A stretch of DNA of 64,000 nucleotides from Planococcus maitriensis (GCF_003289925.1 NZ_QLZQ01000001.1:310001-374000); one strand, 5' to 3'. Shown: positions 17,873-25,878, counted from the first letter of the stretch. The notes: generated by a model not told the origin, from the sequence alone. Made by a program: numbers and translations.

Positions 17873-18184
17873 TCAGTTCTGTTCTTTTGCCAACTTGACT
17901 AGCATATGGGCGAGCATATGCTGCTCTTCTTTGTCGCCTACTTGCCATAAGCGCTGCAATAGGTACTCTTCGCTATTTTTCGGGTCTTCTTTTTTCGCCA
18001 GGTAATCGGCTACTTTAGACGCCAGCTGCGCGATGCGCTCTTCGCTTAAGCCCATTTTCTCGCCCATCTGAACTTTATCGCCCAAATAATCGATGAAAGT
18101 CGAGAATTCCGCTAAAATCTGTTCTTTCTTCTTATTATCCGTATTGCTCAATTTCTCTTCTACTTTTTTATCAATGTTTTCCAT
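17873..18184 (-). CDS. DUF3243 protein (YmfJ-like)
   Basis: A 103-residue soluble all-helical protein of the DUF3243 family: the IDYLGDKVQMGEKMGLSEERIAQLASKVADYLA stretch is characteristic, and the tail DKEEQHMLAHMLVKLA is typical. No activity is known. GAGGAGTG precedes ATG 18184; an upstream start at 18205 would hide that site. It diverges from the VLRF1 gene and has its own sigma-B-like promoter, so the two may be induced together. Confidence 0.8.
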   Translation of the reverse strand: MENIDKKVEEKLSNTDNKKKEQILAEFSTFIDYLGDKVQMGEKMGLSEERIAQLASKVADYLAKKEDPKNSEEYLLQRLWQVGDKEEQHMLAHMLVKLAKEQN

Positions 18185-18224
18185 GTATAATTCACTCCTC
18201 GTCATTTTTGTTGCTAGTCATTGT

Positions 18225-18249
18225 TTACCACAGACAGGACAATTTAAAC
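18225..18249 (-). promoter_or_regulatory. Candidate sigma-B promoter of the DUF3243 gene
   Basis: On the minus strand GTTTAA (18249-18244) is a perfect -35, then 13 bases, then TGGTAA (18230-18225), five of six against GGGWAW. Confidence 0.55.
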
Positions 18250-18282
18250 GTTGGAATATTGAAAAAGAAAAGGGTGGCTGCC

Positions 18283-18307
18283 GTTTAAGCACAGGCGGTT
18301 GGGGTAT
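18283..18307 (+). promoter_or_regulatory. Sigma-B promoter of the VLRF1 gene
   Basis: GTTTAA (18283-18288), 13 bases, GGGTAT (18302-18307): a perfect sigma-B promoter about 40 bases before the start codon. Confidence 0.88.
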
Positions 18308-18346
18308 TCAGATAACAAGTAAGGATTAAAGGAGGATGATGGGTGA

Positions 18347-19210
18347 ATGACATTATACGACGAAATCCAAGAGCTGAAACAATTCGAATGTGAAGACCGC
18401 TGTGTATTGAGTGTATATCTCAATACGAACCCGGCAGACCGTGAAGCACAGAACGGGGCCTGGAAGATCCAGTTGAAGAACGGCCTGAAGCGCCTCGACG
18501 AGTATTTGACCGCCTCAAAAGATGAAAAGGAATTGAAAGCCTACAAAGAATTACGTAAAAAAGTGGAAAAGGAAATATTGGACAATCAAGGCGACCTCCA
18601 GAAGGGTGTCGTTATTTTTGCATCCACTCAAGACGACCTGTTTTGGGTGAAGCATTTGCAGATTTCCGTCAAAACCGATTTCCAATGGGAAAACAAACCG
18701 GCACTCGACCAATTGCGCTATATCTACAAAGCATATCCATATGCAGGCGTGATCCTGCCGAGCTTCAAAGGCATCCGCGTGCTTGATACATCTGTCGGCA
18801 TCGTCAATGAAGAAGTCTATTACGAATTCGACGCAGGCCTTGAAGTATGGACTGAGCAAAAAGGCGTCAGAAGCTCGGGGCGCATCCAAGGCCGCAGCGG
18901 CGCTGGTTCGACTGGCGGCGGCGCTGCTGGCGGAAACAGCCCGGTCATCGGGGGAAGCGGCGGGGGAAGCCCTGTCGATGAACTCGACCACCGCTTAAAA
19001 GAAAACTTGGACCGTTTCTATAAAGACATGGGCGCGAAAATCGAGAAGTTGAAAAAAGAGCGGCGCTGGGAAGAAATCCACGTCATCGGGGAAGCTGAGC
19101 ACGCCCAGTCATTTTCGAAAGCGCTCCACAAAAAGCCCAACAGCTGCATCCATAAAAACCTGATCAATAATAGTGCAGACAAGATTCTGCATGAAGTTTT
19201 CGAGAAATAA
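18347..19210 (+). CDS. VLRF1-family, aeRF1-type release factor-like protein
   Basis: A 287-residue soluble protein resembling the bacterial VLRF1 group, related to the catalytic domain of eukaryotic/archaeal release factor 1 and Vms1, which free peptides from tRNA on stalled ribosomes. The opening ECEDRCVLSVYLNTNPADRE and central FDAGLEVWTEQKG regions are family-like. Residues 190-210 form a glycine/serine-rich loop in the place where the catalytic GGQ-like loop would sit; a true GGQ is not present. GGAGG lies upstream of ATG 18347. The perfect sigma-B promoter ties it to general stress. Family assignment is good, the activity is inferred. Confidence 0.72.
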   Translation: MTLYDEIQELKQFECEDRCVLSVYLNTNPADREAQNGAWKIQLKNGLKRLDEYLTASKDEKELKAYKELRKKVEKEILDNQGDLQKGVVIFASTQDDLFWVKHLQISVKTDFQWENKPALDQLRYIYKAYPYAGVILPSFKGIRVLDTSVGIVNEEVYYEFDAGLEVWTEQKGVRSSGRIQGRSGAGSTGGGAAGGNSPVIGGSGGGSPVDELDHRLKENLDRFYKDMGAKIEKLKKERRWEEIHVIGEAEHAQSFSKALHKKPNSCIHKNLINNSADKILHEVFEK

Positions 19211-19211
19211 T

Positions 19212-19241
19212 AAAAAGCTCCGGCCCAGCCGGAGCTTTTTT
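19212..19241. terminator. Bidirectional terminator
   Basis: AAAAAGCTCCGG pairs with CCGGAGCTTTTT around a five-base loop, between convergent genes. Confidence 0.92.
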
Positions 19242-19923
19242 AATGGGGTTGTGGGCAAAACGTGCATGTATCGAACGCCGCCAATTCCTTATACAAGCAG
19301 CAAGTTTTCCGCATTGGCACGGAGACTGCCCGTTCAAGGGGCGTGGTGCCGATGAAATTGCGCCACTGGGATTTGCGGAGGGGTTCCCAATTCTGGTCTT
19401 CCATCAGCCATTCGAGATCTTCAGCGGCCATCCGCGGATAGTGTCTTTGAAGGTTTGCGTAATACCAAGCAAGTGAGCCGAGCACATTTTCCCAGCACGT
19501 AATCGGCGATATCTTTGCGTGGCGGCGCAATTGCCGGAGCAGCGCATCTGTCTGCCCGATCAATACATACCGGAAAGCTTCGCTTCTTTGTTCAGCGGGA
19601 ATTTCAATGAAATCAGCTGACTCGACGTGAAAAGAAATGAGCGGCAAGCCGTAATTCTGTATCCGGCCATAGCCAAGTTTTTCAGGCGGGGTCTTGAAAT
19701 ATCCGCCCTGCTGGTGGATTAAGCTGAATTGGGCCGTCACGAATAATGCGATTTGGCGAAAAAAATAAGAAACAGCCACTCCATTGTTTTCCGTTCCGCT
19801 CCAGTCCTTTAACTCTTCAATCAATATCTCCGGATTGGAAGAAGAAAAGGGATGGGCAGGAAGCCGGTCGACGATGACCGATTGCATTTGGAGTGCTTGT
19901 TTAACGGCCATAGGCAAGTGCAT
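19240..19923 (-). CDS. FhuF-like siderophore-iron reductase
   Basis: A 227-residue protein with the C-terminal Cys-Cys-x10-Cys-x2-Cys pattern of FhuF (Cys208, Cys209, Cys220, Cys223), which holds a [2Fe-2S] cluster used to reduce ferric siderophores in the cytoplasm. The middle part (ITCWENVLGSLAWYYANL) is also FhuF-like. GGGGGAATTGAG precedes the ATG. No siderophore genes are adjacent and no Fur box was recognised, so which siderophore it serves is open. Confidence 0.8.
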   Translation of the reverse strand: MHLPMAVKQALQMQSVIVDRLPAHPFSSSNPEILIEELKDWSGTENNGVAVSYFFRQIALFVTAQFSLIHQQGGYFKTPPEKLGYGRIQNYGLPLISFHVESADFIEIPAEQRSEAFRYVLIGQTDALLRQLRRHAKISPITCWENVLGSLAWYYANLQRHYPRMAAEDLEWLMEDQNWEPLRKSQWRNFIGTTPLERAVSVPMRKTCCLYKELAAFDTCTFCPQPH

Positions 19924-19978
19924 CTCAATTCCCCCTTTTTCTCCATGCTACCGGAATAGGGCGGGGCTGCCAAGCATC

Positions 19979-20014
19979 AAAAAAGCCGCTTCCCTCGATC
20001 GGGAAGCGGCTTTT
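19979..20014 (-). terminator. Terminator of hmp
   Basis: A 14-bp perfect stem (AAAAGCCGCTTCCC) around TCGATC, with T-run on the minus strand just behind hmp. Confidence 0.92.
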
Positions 20015-20019
20015 GCTGT

Positions 20020-21201
20020 TTAGACGGATTGCAGGGCTACAGCAGGGCCGAAGAATTCATAGTGGATCTGTTCATCGGACATGCCGAGTGCACGCAATTC
20101 GCTGATCATTTTCTCCATGAATGGAACCGGTCCGCAAACGTATACTTCGCCGCTTGCATCGACCATATCTTCCAGGATTTCACGAGTGATATAGCCTTGC
20201 GGTTCATCGGAATACAAAGTTTTGTATTTTGCATTGTCCATTGTGGCGACGTATTTTTGGACGTCTTTGTCGAATGCATGCAAAGTTTCATTACGTGCTG
20301 CATGAAGGAATGAAACCGGGCGTTCCGGTGTTTGCGTTGCAACGGTTTCGAACATGCTCATCATCGGCGTGATACCTACGCCGCCGCTGACGAATGCCAC
20401 TGGCGTTTCGCGTTTTGTATCGAGCACGAATTCGCCGGCAGGTGCACTCACTTCGATGGTGTCGCCTTCGTTCATGTTTTCGTGCAAGTAGACGGAAACC
20501 ATTCCGTTCGGGTCGTTATCGGCTTCGCGTTTGACGGAAATGCGGAACTCATCCGGACGTGATGCTTGTGACAAGCTGTATTGGCGGTTGAAAAGGAACT
20601 CTTCTCCCGGGATTGCAAGACGGACCGTGATGTATTGTCCAGCTTCATAGCTTGGCACATTTTTACCATCAGCCGGTTTTAGATAGAAAGAAGTGATGTT
20701 TTCGCTTTCTTTGACTTTGCGTGCGATCGTGAAGTCTTTGAAGAAGCTCCAGCCATTTTCCTGGGTTTCCGCTTCTTTGTACATGCCGTTTTCCATATTG
20801 ATGAAGACATCGGCAATGACACCGTAAGCTTCAGCCCACGCATTGATGATTTCATCTGTCGCTGCATCGCCGAGTACTTCTTTAATCGCTTTCAGAAGAT
20901 ATTCACCGACGATTGGATAATGTTCCGCTTTGACGCCGAGGCTCACGTGTTTGTGGGCGATCTGTTCGACGGCCGGAAGAATAGCTTCCAAATTATCGAT
21001 ATGGACAGCAGCCGCATATACTGTATTGGCAAGCGCTGTTTGCTGGCGCCCTTGTTTTTGGTTGGCTTGGTTGAAGATATTTAAGAGTTCTGGATGGGCT
21101 TCGAACATATTGCTGTAAAAAACGGTCGTGATGGTTTTACCGTGTTCAGCTAATACAGGGGCGGTGGATTTGACGATTGTTCTTGTTTGTTCGGATAACA
21201 T
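20020..21201 (-). CDS. hmp: Flavohemoprotein, nitric oxide dioxygenase
   Basis: Oxidises NO to nitrate using NAD(P)H and FAD. The 393-residue protein has a globin domain (1-140, with the proximal HKHVSLGVKAEHY region), a ferredoxin-reductase-like FAD domain (RQYSLSQA at about 205) and an NAD domain (FVSGGVGITPMMSM, YVCGPVPFMEKM). GGAGAG is eight bases before ATG 21201; TTG at 21207 is less likely. It diverges from nsrR, with an NsrR-type operator in the gap, so induction by NO is expected. Confidence 0.96.
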   Translation of the reverse strand: MLSEQTRTIVKSTAPVLAEHGKTITTVFYSNMFEAHPELLNIFNQANQKQGRQQTALANTVYAAAVHIDNLEAILPAVEQIAHKHVSLGVKAEHYPIVGEYLLKAIKEVLGDAATDEIINAWAEAYGVIADVFINMENGMYKEAETQENGWSFFKDFTIARKVKESENITSFYLKPADGKNVPSYEAGQYITVRLAIPGEEFLFNRQYSLSQASRPDEFRISVKREADNDPNGMVSVYLHENMNEGDTIEVSAPAGEFVLDTKRETPVAFVSGGVGITPMMSMFETVATQTPERPVSFLHAARNETLHAFDKDVQKYVATMDNAKYKTLYSDEPQGYITREILEDMVDASGEVYVCGPVPFMEKMISELRALGMSDEQIHYEFFGPAVALQSV

Positions 21202-21255
21202 AGTCAATCTCTCCTTTTGTTTTCTATAGTCCCACTATAACCTGAAAAAGTGTTT

Positions 21256-21280
21256 AAAGATATATTTAAAATACATCTTT
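21256..21280. promoter_or_regulatory. NsrR-type operator at hmp
   Basis: A 25-bp near-palindrome, AAAGATATATTTAAAATACATCTTT, fits the B. subtilis class I NsrR site (ATRTATYTTAAATATAT type). It lies 55-80 bases upstream of hmp, beside nsrR itself. Confidence 0.75.
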
Positions 21281-21363
21281 AAAATTTAGACACATTTCAT
21301 TTCACAGAAAAGTCACACATGGAATATTGGCGCAAAAAGCCTGGATTCCGCAGATGCGTTTCC

Positions 21364-21392
21364 TTTCCAGAAATTCAGGCGGCGAGTATAAT
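21364..21392 (+). promoter_or_regulatory. Probable promoter of nsrR
   Basis: TATAAT (21387-21392) is a perfect -10; the -35 at 17 bases is TTTCCA. Confidence 0.55.
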
Positions 21393-21416
21393 GGACGTGC
21401 AGGGAAGGTGAAAACA

Positions 21417-21851
21417 ATGAGGTTAACGATGTATACGGATTATTCATTGCGCGTACTCATTTATTTAGGAACGAAAGAAGACGGCAAGCTGACAACTATA
21501 CAGGAAATTTCCGACGCTTATCATATATCCAAAAACCATTTGATGAAAGTGACATTTGAACTCGGCAAAGCAGGATTCATCGAAACGGTCAGGGGCCGGG
21601 GAGGCGGTATCCGTTTGGCGGACCGCCCTGAGAATATCAATGTCGGAATGGTCGTCCGTCGAATGGAAGAAGACTTCCATTTAGTGGAGTGTTTCAGCTC
21701 AGAAACCAATACATGCCCAATCTCCCCGATCTGCGGGTTGCGGGGCGTCCTCGGCAGAGCATTGCACGCCTATTTGGCAGTATTGGATGAATACAATCTG
21801 CAGGATTTGCTATTTAATAAAGATGCGTTGCGCGACTTGTTGCGCACATGA
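21417..21851 (+). CDS. nsrR: NsrR, nitric oxide-sensing Rrf2 repressor
   Basis: A 144-residue Rrf2-family regulator with an N-terminal winged helix (TIQEISDAYHISKNHLMKV) and the wing GRGGGIRLA. Three cysteines at 92, 100 and 106 sit at exactly the positions of the [4Fe-4S] ligands known in NsrR. The RRMEEDFHLVECF stretch is NsrR-typical. ATG 21417 follows AGGGAAGG. Its neighbour is hmp, the usual target. Loss of the cluster on NO exposure relieves repression (known of the family). Confidence 0.93.
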   Translation: MRLTMYTDYSLRVLIYLGTKEDGKLTTIQEISDAYHISKNHLMKVTFELGKAGFIETVRGRGGGIRLADRPENINVGMVVRRMEEDFHLVECFSSETNTCPISPICGLRGVLGRALHAYLAVLDEYNLQDLLFNKDALRDLLRT

Positions 21852-21879
21852 AAAAGCCTCCGATGCCGGAGGCTTTTTG
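21852..21879. terminator. Bidirectional terminator
   Basis: AAAAAGCCTCC pairs with GGAGGCTTTTT between convergent genes. Confidence 0.9.
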
Positions 21880-21880
21880 T

Positions 21881-22303
21881 TTACAGTTCAATGGTTTTAG
21901 GGTCTTTGCCTTTGCGGTTCATCAAGCGCACGCGCGTCGGCGTGATGGCAAGAATGATCAAGTTCGGGTCTTCAGGGCCATCGAACCAGCCGGTCAAGTG
22001 TTCATTCCACACTTTATCGATTAGCTCACGGTCATCCCTCAGCGACATTTGCCCCTCGATTTCGAGAAAGCTATCGCCTACGCCTTCGCCTTCATAGCCG
22101 AGCAGGATGTGGGCGTTTGGATTCTTCTCCAATTCATCGACTTTCTGCGTCTGCTTGCTTGTCGCCGTGTATAAAGTGAATTCGTCATTGAAGAAAGTCA
22201 TATAACGGGAATGCGGTTTATTGTCTTTAATGGTCGCCAATGTGCCGATCATGCTGTCTTCCAGTATTTTCAAGGCTTGTTGTTTCAGTTCTTCTTGTGC
22301 CAT
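21881..22303 (-). CDS. General stress protein 26-like, split-barrel flavin/PNPOx family
   Basis: A 140-residue protein of the pyridoxamine-phosphate-oxidase-like split barrel family, resembling B. subtilis YdaG. The ILEDSMIGTLATIKDNKPHSRYMTF opening and LYTATSKQTQKVDELEKNPNAHILLGYEG block are characteristic; such proteins bind flavin or F420-like cofactors but their substrate is unknown. GGAGAGAG precedes the ATG. A terminator separates it from the upstream gene. No sigma-B promoter is obvious, unlike its B. subtilis relative. Confidence 0.82.
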   Translation of the reverse strand: MAQEELKQQALKILEDSMIGTLATIKDNKPHSRYMTFFNDEFTLYTATSKQTQKVDELEKNPNAHILLGYEGEGVGDSFLEIEGQMSLRDDRELIDKVWNEHLTGWFDGPEDPNLIILAITPTRVRLMNRKGKDPKTIEL

Positions 22304-22337
22304 TCAACTCTCTCCTTTGCAGTGATATCGTCTGCTG

Positions 22338-22364
22338 AAAAAACTGCGGGCGAGACGCCCGCAG
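22338..22364 (-). terminator. Terminator of the small acidic gene
   Basis: On the minus strand CTGCGGGC pairs with GCCCGCAG, followed by six T. Confidence 0.88.
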
Positions 22365-22370
22365 ACAAAA

Positions 22371-22601
22371 TCATTCGCGATGTTCTTCCTCGCTGGCTGA
22401 ATCATCTTTTGTATCACGGGGATTCTTTTCGTCTTTCATGTCCTGTTTCAAATCTTCCAACGGGATGGAATCCACGTTCATTTCTTCCTCGTGCATCTCT
22501 GTCATGGTTTCTTTATCGGTTTTGACTTGTTCAGGATTGTCCATTGGGGCTCCGTCGCTTGTTTTTCGTTCTTTTTCGTTGAAACGGTCTTTTTCTGCCA
22601 T
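22371..22601 (-). CDS. Small acidic hydrophilic protein, 76 residues
   Basis: Not recognised. Nearly every third residue is Glu or Asp and the chain has no cysteine, tryptophan or hydrophobic stretch, so it is probably disordered. GGAGAGG stands eight bases before ATG 22601; an upstream GTG at 22610 is less well placed. It has its own terminator and a weak sigma-B-like promoter. The composition resembles small stress-linked hydrophilic proteins of Bacillales, but that is only an impression. Confidence 0.65.
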   Translation of the reverse strand: MAEKDRFNEKERKTSDGAPMDNPEQVKTDKETMTEMHEEEMNVDSIPLEDLKQDMKDEKNPRDTKDDSASEEEHRE

Positions 22602-22636
22602 CGTTAGCACCTCTCCTTTAGCGTTCTTCTCTATCT

Positions 22637-22662
22637 ATTCCTTAATTGAAGTGCTTTAAAAC
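22637..22662 (-). promoter_or_regulatory. Weak sigma-B-like promoter
   Basis: Minus strand GTTTTA, 14 bases, AGGAAT, one mismatch to consensus in each box, 36 bases before the small acidic gene. Confidence 0.3.
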
Positions 22663-22735
22663 ATTAGAACTTGCTGGGAATTACGGGCTGGCGTATGATT
22701 ATCCAATAGGACTAAATAGGGAGGATGGCTATACA

Positions 22736-23755
22736 ATGACGCAACAAACGAAGATAAACGTGGGTGGCCTGGACTTTGAATGGGACCTCACGCAAGGGCG
22801 CTTCCTATTTGAAGGGCAGAATTCCGTGTTGTTTTGGACTTCCACTGCGATGAAAATGTTCTTTGATTCCATCGAGGAAATCTCTGGGGAAGACGCGGCA
22901 GCTGTCGTGCTGGAAACGACAGGATTTCGCCAAGGCCAGGTAGTGGGGGACTATTTCCACAAAATGGGCGGGATTTCTGTTTTTAAAGCTTCTGAACTCA
23001 TTACCAATACATATGCATCAGCCGGGTGGGGGTTGGCATCCATCCGCAACCTGGATATAGAAGCCGGCACGTTGGAAGTGACGCTGAAAAACAGCTGGGA
23101 ATATCAGATCAATGTGGCACAAGGCAAAAAGACCGGCGGCAGTTTCTTGCCGGCGCATTATGCAGGAATCTTCAGCTCACTTTTAGGCCGCAGCATCTGG
23201 TATGAAGTGGCCCATTCACAGATTGAAGGGCACGAGGAATGTTTGATCCGCTATTTCCCGTCGGATGAAACGATCGAAAAGAACATCCATTCGTTGGCGC
23301 GCCGTAAGGAATCGGAGAAAATCCGCGAACTCGAACAGCTGGTGGACGAAAAGACAGCGGATCTCCATGACATGATCCGTGAACTTTCTTCACCGCTGAT
23401 CCCGGTCCTGGAAGACATCGTGGTAGTACCGCTTCTTGGGCGTTACGATGAAGCGCGTGCCGAAGAGTTACTGAACAAAACGCTTGAGAATTTGCCGAAA
23501 CACAAAGCACGCTACTTGCTGCTCGATTTGACCGGGCTGAATGAAAGCTTCAACCAGCACGCCGCAATGCTGATCGAAAAATTGGGCTCTGCAGCCGGTT
23601 TGATCGGCACGAAAACGGTGCTGGCCGGCATCTCTCCGCATACCAGCATGACAATCACGGAAGCGGGCGTCGATCTTTCAGGCTACGAATGTTTCCGTAC
23701 GCTTCAGCACAGCATTCATTTCGCTTTAGCGCAGAACGGCAAGACCATCATCTGA
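22736..23755 (+). CDS. V4R-STAS protein, atypical RsbR-type stressosome paralogue
   Basis: A 339-residue soluble signalling protein. Residues 30-175 resemble a V4R (4-vinyl-reductase-like) sensor domain (FRQGQVVGDYFHKMGG, then HYAGIFSSLLGRSIWYE). A coiled-coil linker (183-215) leads to an RsbR-type STAS domain (216-335: SSPLIPVLEDIVVVPLLG, LLDLTGL, LAGISPHTS). RsbR proteins build the stressosome that controls sigma-B. Aligning by eye with RsbRA, the two phospho-threonines Thr171 and Thr205 are replaced by Glu239 and Asn273. GGGAGG precedes ATG 22736. Ligand unknown; sigma-B targets lie close by in this window. Confidence 0.75.
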   Translation: MTQQTKINVGGLDFEWDLTQGRFLFEGQNSVLFWTSTAMKMFFDSIEEISGEDAAAVVLETTGFRQGQVVGDYFHKMGGISVFKASELITNTYASAGWGLASIRNLDIEAGTLEVTLKNSWEYQINVAQGKKTGGSFLPAHYAGIFSSLLGRSIWYEVAHSQIEGHEECLIRYFPSDETIEKNIHSLARRKESEKIRELEQLVDEKTADLHDMIRELSSPLIPVLEDIVVVPLLGRYDEARAEELLNKTLENLPKHKARYLLLDLTGLNESFNQHAAMLIEKLGSAAGLIGTKTVLAGISPHTSMTITEAGVDLSGYECFRTLQHSIHFALAQNGKTII

Positions 23756-23761
23756 GATAAC

Positions 23762-23802
23762 AGCTCTCCCTTTTCCGTTTTCATGGAAGGGAGATCTTTT
23801 TT
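23762..23802 (+). terminator. Terminator of the V4R-STAS gene
   Basis: AGCTCTCCC-TTTTCC pairs with GGAA-GGGAGATCT, followed by six T. Confidence 0.85.
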
Positions 23803-23905
23803 GGATTAATTTTTAAAAAATGGATGAATATGAAAGAAAGAACTATTTTGTATATTGAGATTTCTTTCAGGAAATGATAAGCTCGAGAAGAACTATACAT
23901 AGCTG

Positions 23906-23997
23906 ACCACTGGGGGAGCCGGAATTGACTGGCTGAGACGAGCGAATGCTTGGACCCCTTGAACCTGATCTGGACCATGCCAGCGTAGGGAAGTGGT
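23906..23997 (+). ncRNA. TPP riboswitch (THI box) aptamer
   Basis: All THI-box landmarks are present: P1 ACCACT (23906-23911) with AGTGGT (23992-23997), GGGGGAGC, GGCTGAGA (23931-23938), ACCCCTTGAACCTGATCTGG and CCAGCGTAGGGAAGT. It is followed by an antiterminator and an intrinsic terminator, so TPP binding should switch off the genes behind it. Those genes are lipM and lipA, not thiamine genes. Confidence 0.95.
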
Positions 23998-24026
23998 GCG
24001 TATGCTTCCTGTTGCCTGCATACACC
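23995..24026 (+). promoter_or_regulatory. Putative antiterminator of the TPP riboswitch
   Basis: GTATGC (24000-24005) pairs with GCATAC (24018-24023), extended by TGG/ACC across a small bulge. Its left arm uses the 3' strand of P1 and its right arm uses the 5' arm of the terminator, so the three structures exclude each other. Confidence 0.65.
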
Positions 24027-24055
24027 GCTTCCCCATGGGAAAGCGGTGTTTTTTT
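24022..24055 (+). terminator. Riboswitch-controlled terminator
   Basis: ACACCGCTT pairs with AAGCGGTGT, extended by CCC/GGG, followed by six T. It ends 45 bases before lipM. Confidence 0.9.
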
Positions 24056-24100
24056 ATGGGGTTTAGGAGTCATGCATAAGCTGAGAGGAGTTGAGGCATT

Positions 24101-24937
24101 TTGGAGGAAACATGGGGCTATATGGAGTCGGGGTTTTGTACGCCGGCCCACAATATGGCAATGGACGAAGCGTTGATGAATTGGCAGCGCAAGACAGGCA
24201 TGAAGCCTGTCCTCAGGTTTTACGGCTGGGCGCCAGCCGGGATTTCAGTAGGATTTTTCCAGAAACTGAATGGCAGCATCGATCTCGAAAGAGCTGCGCA
24301 ATTGGGTATTCCCCTTGTCAGGAGGCAGACCGGCGGAAAAGCCGTGCTGCATGACCAGGAATTGACTTACAGCGTGGTGATTCCGGAACATCATCCAACC
24401 ATGCCGAAATCAGTAAAGGAAGCGTATCTGGTCATTTCCCGCGGATTGCTTGAAGGTTACCGCAATCTGGGAATCCAGGCACAACTGGCTGCTGAGACGA
24501 AGCGCTCGAAAGAATCATCGGCGGTATGCTTTGAAGAACCGTCCTGGCATGAACTGACTGTTAAGGGAAGAAAAGCGGCAGGCAGTGCGCAGACAAGAAA
24601 GCAAGGCATCATTTTGCAGCACGGCTCGATTCCGCTGCAGCTTGATGAAAACTGTTTATTCGAGTTGTTCGTCTACCCGAATGAAGCGGTGAAGGAAAGG
24701 GCGCGCCAAGCTTTCCGTACACGCGCCGTAGCGATCAACGAGCTGATGGGGGAACCGGCAAGCATGGAAGAAGTACAGCAGGCGTTCAAGGCCGGATTTG
24801 AAACCGGGCTCGGCATCCGGTTGGAAAAGTTCGAACCGCCAGCCGAATTATTGGAAGAAGTACGTGTGCTCGAAGCCAAATACGCGAGCGAAGAATGGAA
24901 TCACCGACGAGAAGAGAAAGGGGAACTTATGCGATGA
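24101..24937 (+). CDS. lipM: Octanoyltransferase LipM
   Basis: Moves octanoyl groups from acyl carrier protein to GcvH, the first step of lipoate assembly in Bacillales. The 278-residue length equals that of B. subtilis LipM. N-terminal [52 protein letters not shown] and [12 protein letters not shown] with the acyl-binding Cys143 are family marks. Translation seems to start at TTG 24101, ten bases after AGAGGAG: the next residues [10 protein letters not shown] align with the LipM N-terminus, and the first ATG (24122) would cut them off. The stop overlaps lipA by four bases. Confidence 0.9.
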   Translation: MEETWGYMESGFCTPAHNMAMDEALMNWQRKTGMKPVLRFYGWAPAGISVGFFQKLNGSIDLERAAQLGIPLVRRQTGGKAVLHDQELTYSVVIPEHHPTMPKSVKEAYLVISRGLLEGYRNLGIQAQLAAETKRSKESSAVCFEEPSWHELTVKGRKAAGSAQTRKQGIILQHGSIPLQLDENCLFELFVYPNEAVKERARQAFRTRAVAINELMGEPASMEEVQQAFKAGFETGLGIRLEKFEPPAELLEEVRVLEAKYASEEWNHRREEKGELMR

Positions 24938-25878
24938 CAAAAACAAAGCAGCGTGAACGTAAACCCGACTGGCTGAAAGTGAAATTGAACACGAATGAAA
25001 CTTATAATGATCTGAAGAAATTGATGCGCGAGAAAAAATTGAATACGGTATGTGAGGAAGCGAGGTGCCCGAATATCCATGAATGCTGGAGCGAACGACG
25101 CACCGCGACCTTTATGATCCTCGGGGATACTTGCACAAGAGCGTGCCGGTTCTGCGCCGTCAAGACGGGATTGCCGAACGAACTGGATTGGGGCGAGCCG
25201 GAGCGCGTAGCGGAATCGACGGAAATCATGAACTTGAAGCATGTCGTCGTCACAGCGGTCGCCCGTGATGATTTGAAAGACGGCGGGGCTGCAGTTTTTG
25301 CGGAAACTGTCCGTGCCATCCACCGTAAAATGCCGGAAACTACTGTCGAGATCTTGCCGTCCGATATGAAAGGCGATTACGAAAGCCTGCATATGCTGAT
25401 GAGCAGCGAGCCTGATATTTTCAACCACAATATCGAAACGGTGCGCCGCTTGACCAAGCGTGTCCGTGCGAGAGCGACCTACGACCGTTCGCTGGAACTG
25501 CTGCTGCGGGTCAAGGAAATTGCGCCGCATGTGCCGACCAAGTCGAGCATCATGGTCGGGCTTGGCGAAACGAAAGAAGAGATTATCGAAGCGATGGATG
25601 ATCTGTTGGCGCACAAAGTCGACATCATGACGATCGGACAATATTTGCAGCCGACATTGAAGCATCTGGATGTCGTCCGCTATTACCACCCCGATGAATT
25701 CCAGGAATTGAAGGAAATCGCATTGGCCAAAGGATTCAAGCATTGCGAGGCCGGCCCGATGGTGCGTTCTTCATACCATGCGGATGAGCAAGTGAACGAA
25801 ACGGCTGTCCAGAAACGCATCAAATACATGAAAGGCGTCGAATCGACAGGCGCAAAAATCGACCGAATCGAATTTTAA
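24934..25878 (+). CDS. lipA: Lipoyl synthase LipA
   Basis: Radical-SAM enzyme that inserts two sulfurs into protein-bound octanoate. A 314-residue protein with the auxiliary cluster ligands Cys40, Cys45, Cys51, the radical-SAM Cys67-x3-Cys71-x2-Cys74 and the C-terminal RSSYHA serine that binds the auxiliary cluster. ATG 24934 overlaps the lipM stop (ATGA), and AAAGGGG is upstream, so expression is tightly coupled to lipM and therefore to the TPP riboswitch. Confidence 0.97.
   Translation: MTKTKQRERKPDWLKVKLNTNETYNDLKKLMREKKLNTVCEEARCPNIHECWSERRTATFMILGDTCTRACRFCAVKTGLPNELDWGEPERVAESTEIMNLKHVVVTAVARDDLKDGGAAVFAETVRAIHRKMPETTVEILPSDMKGDYESLHMLMSSEPDIFNHNIETVRRLTKRVRARATYDRSLELLLRVKEIAPHVPTKSSIMVGLGETKEEIIEAMDDLLAHKVDIMTIGQYLQPTLKHLDVVRYYHPDEFQELKEIALAKGFKHCEAGPMVRSSYHADEQVNETAVQKRIKYMKGVESTGAKIDRIEF

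Noticed and set aside
22304..22337. Search for a sigma-B promoter before the YdaG-like gene
   Set aside because: None with acceptable boxes was found between the upstream terminator and the start codon.
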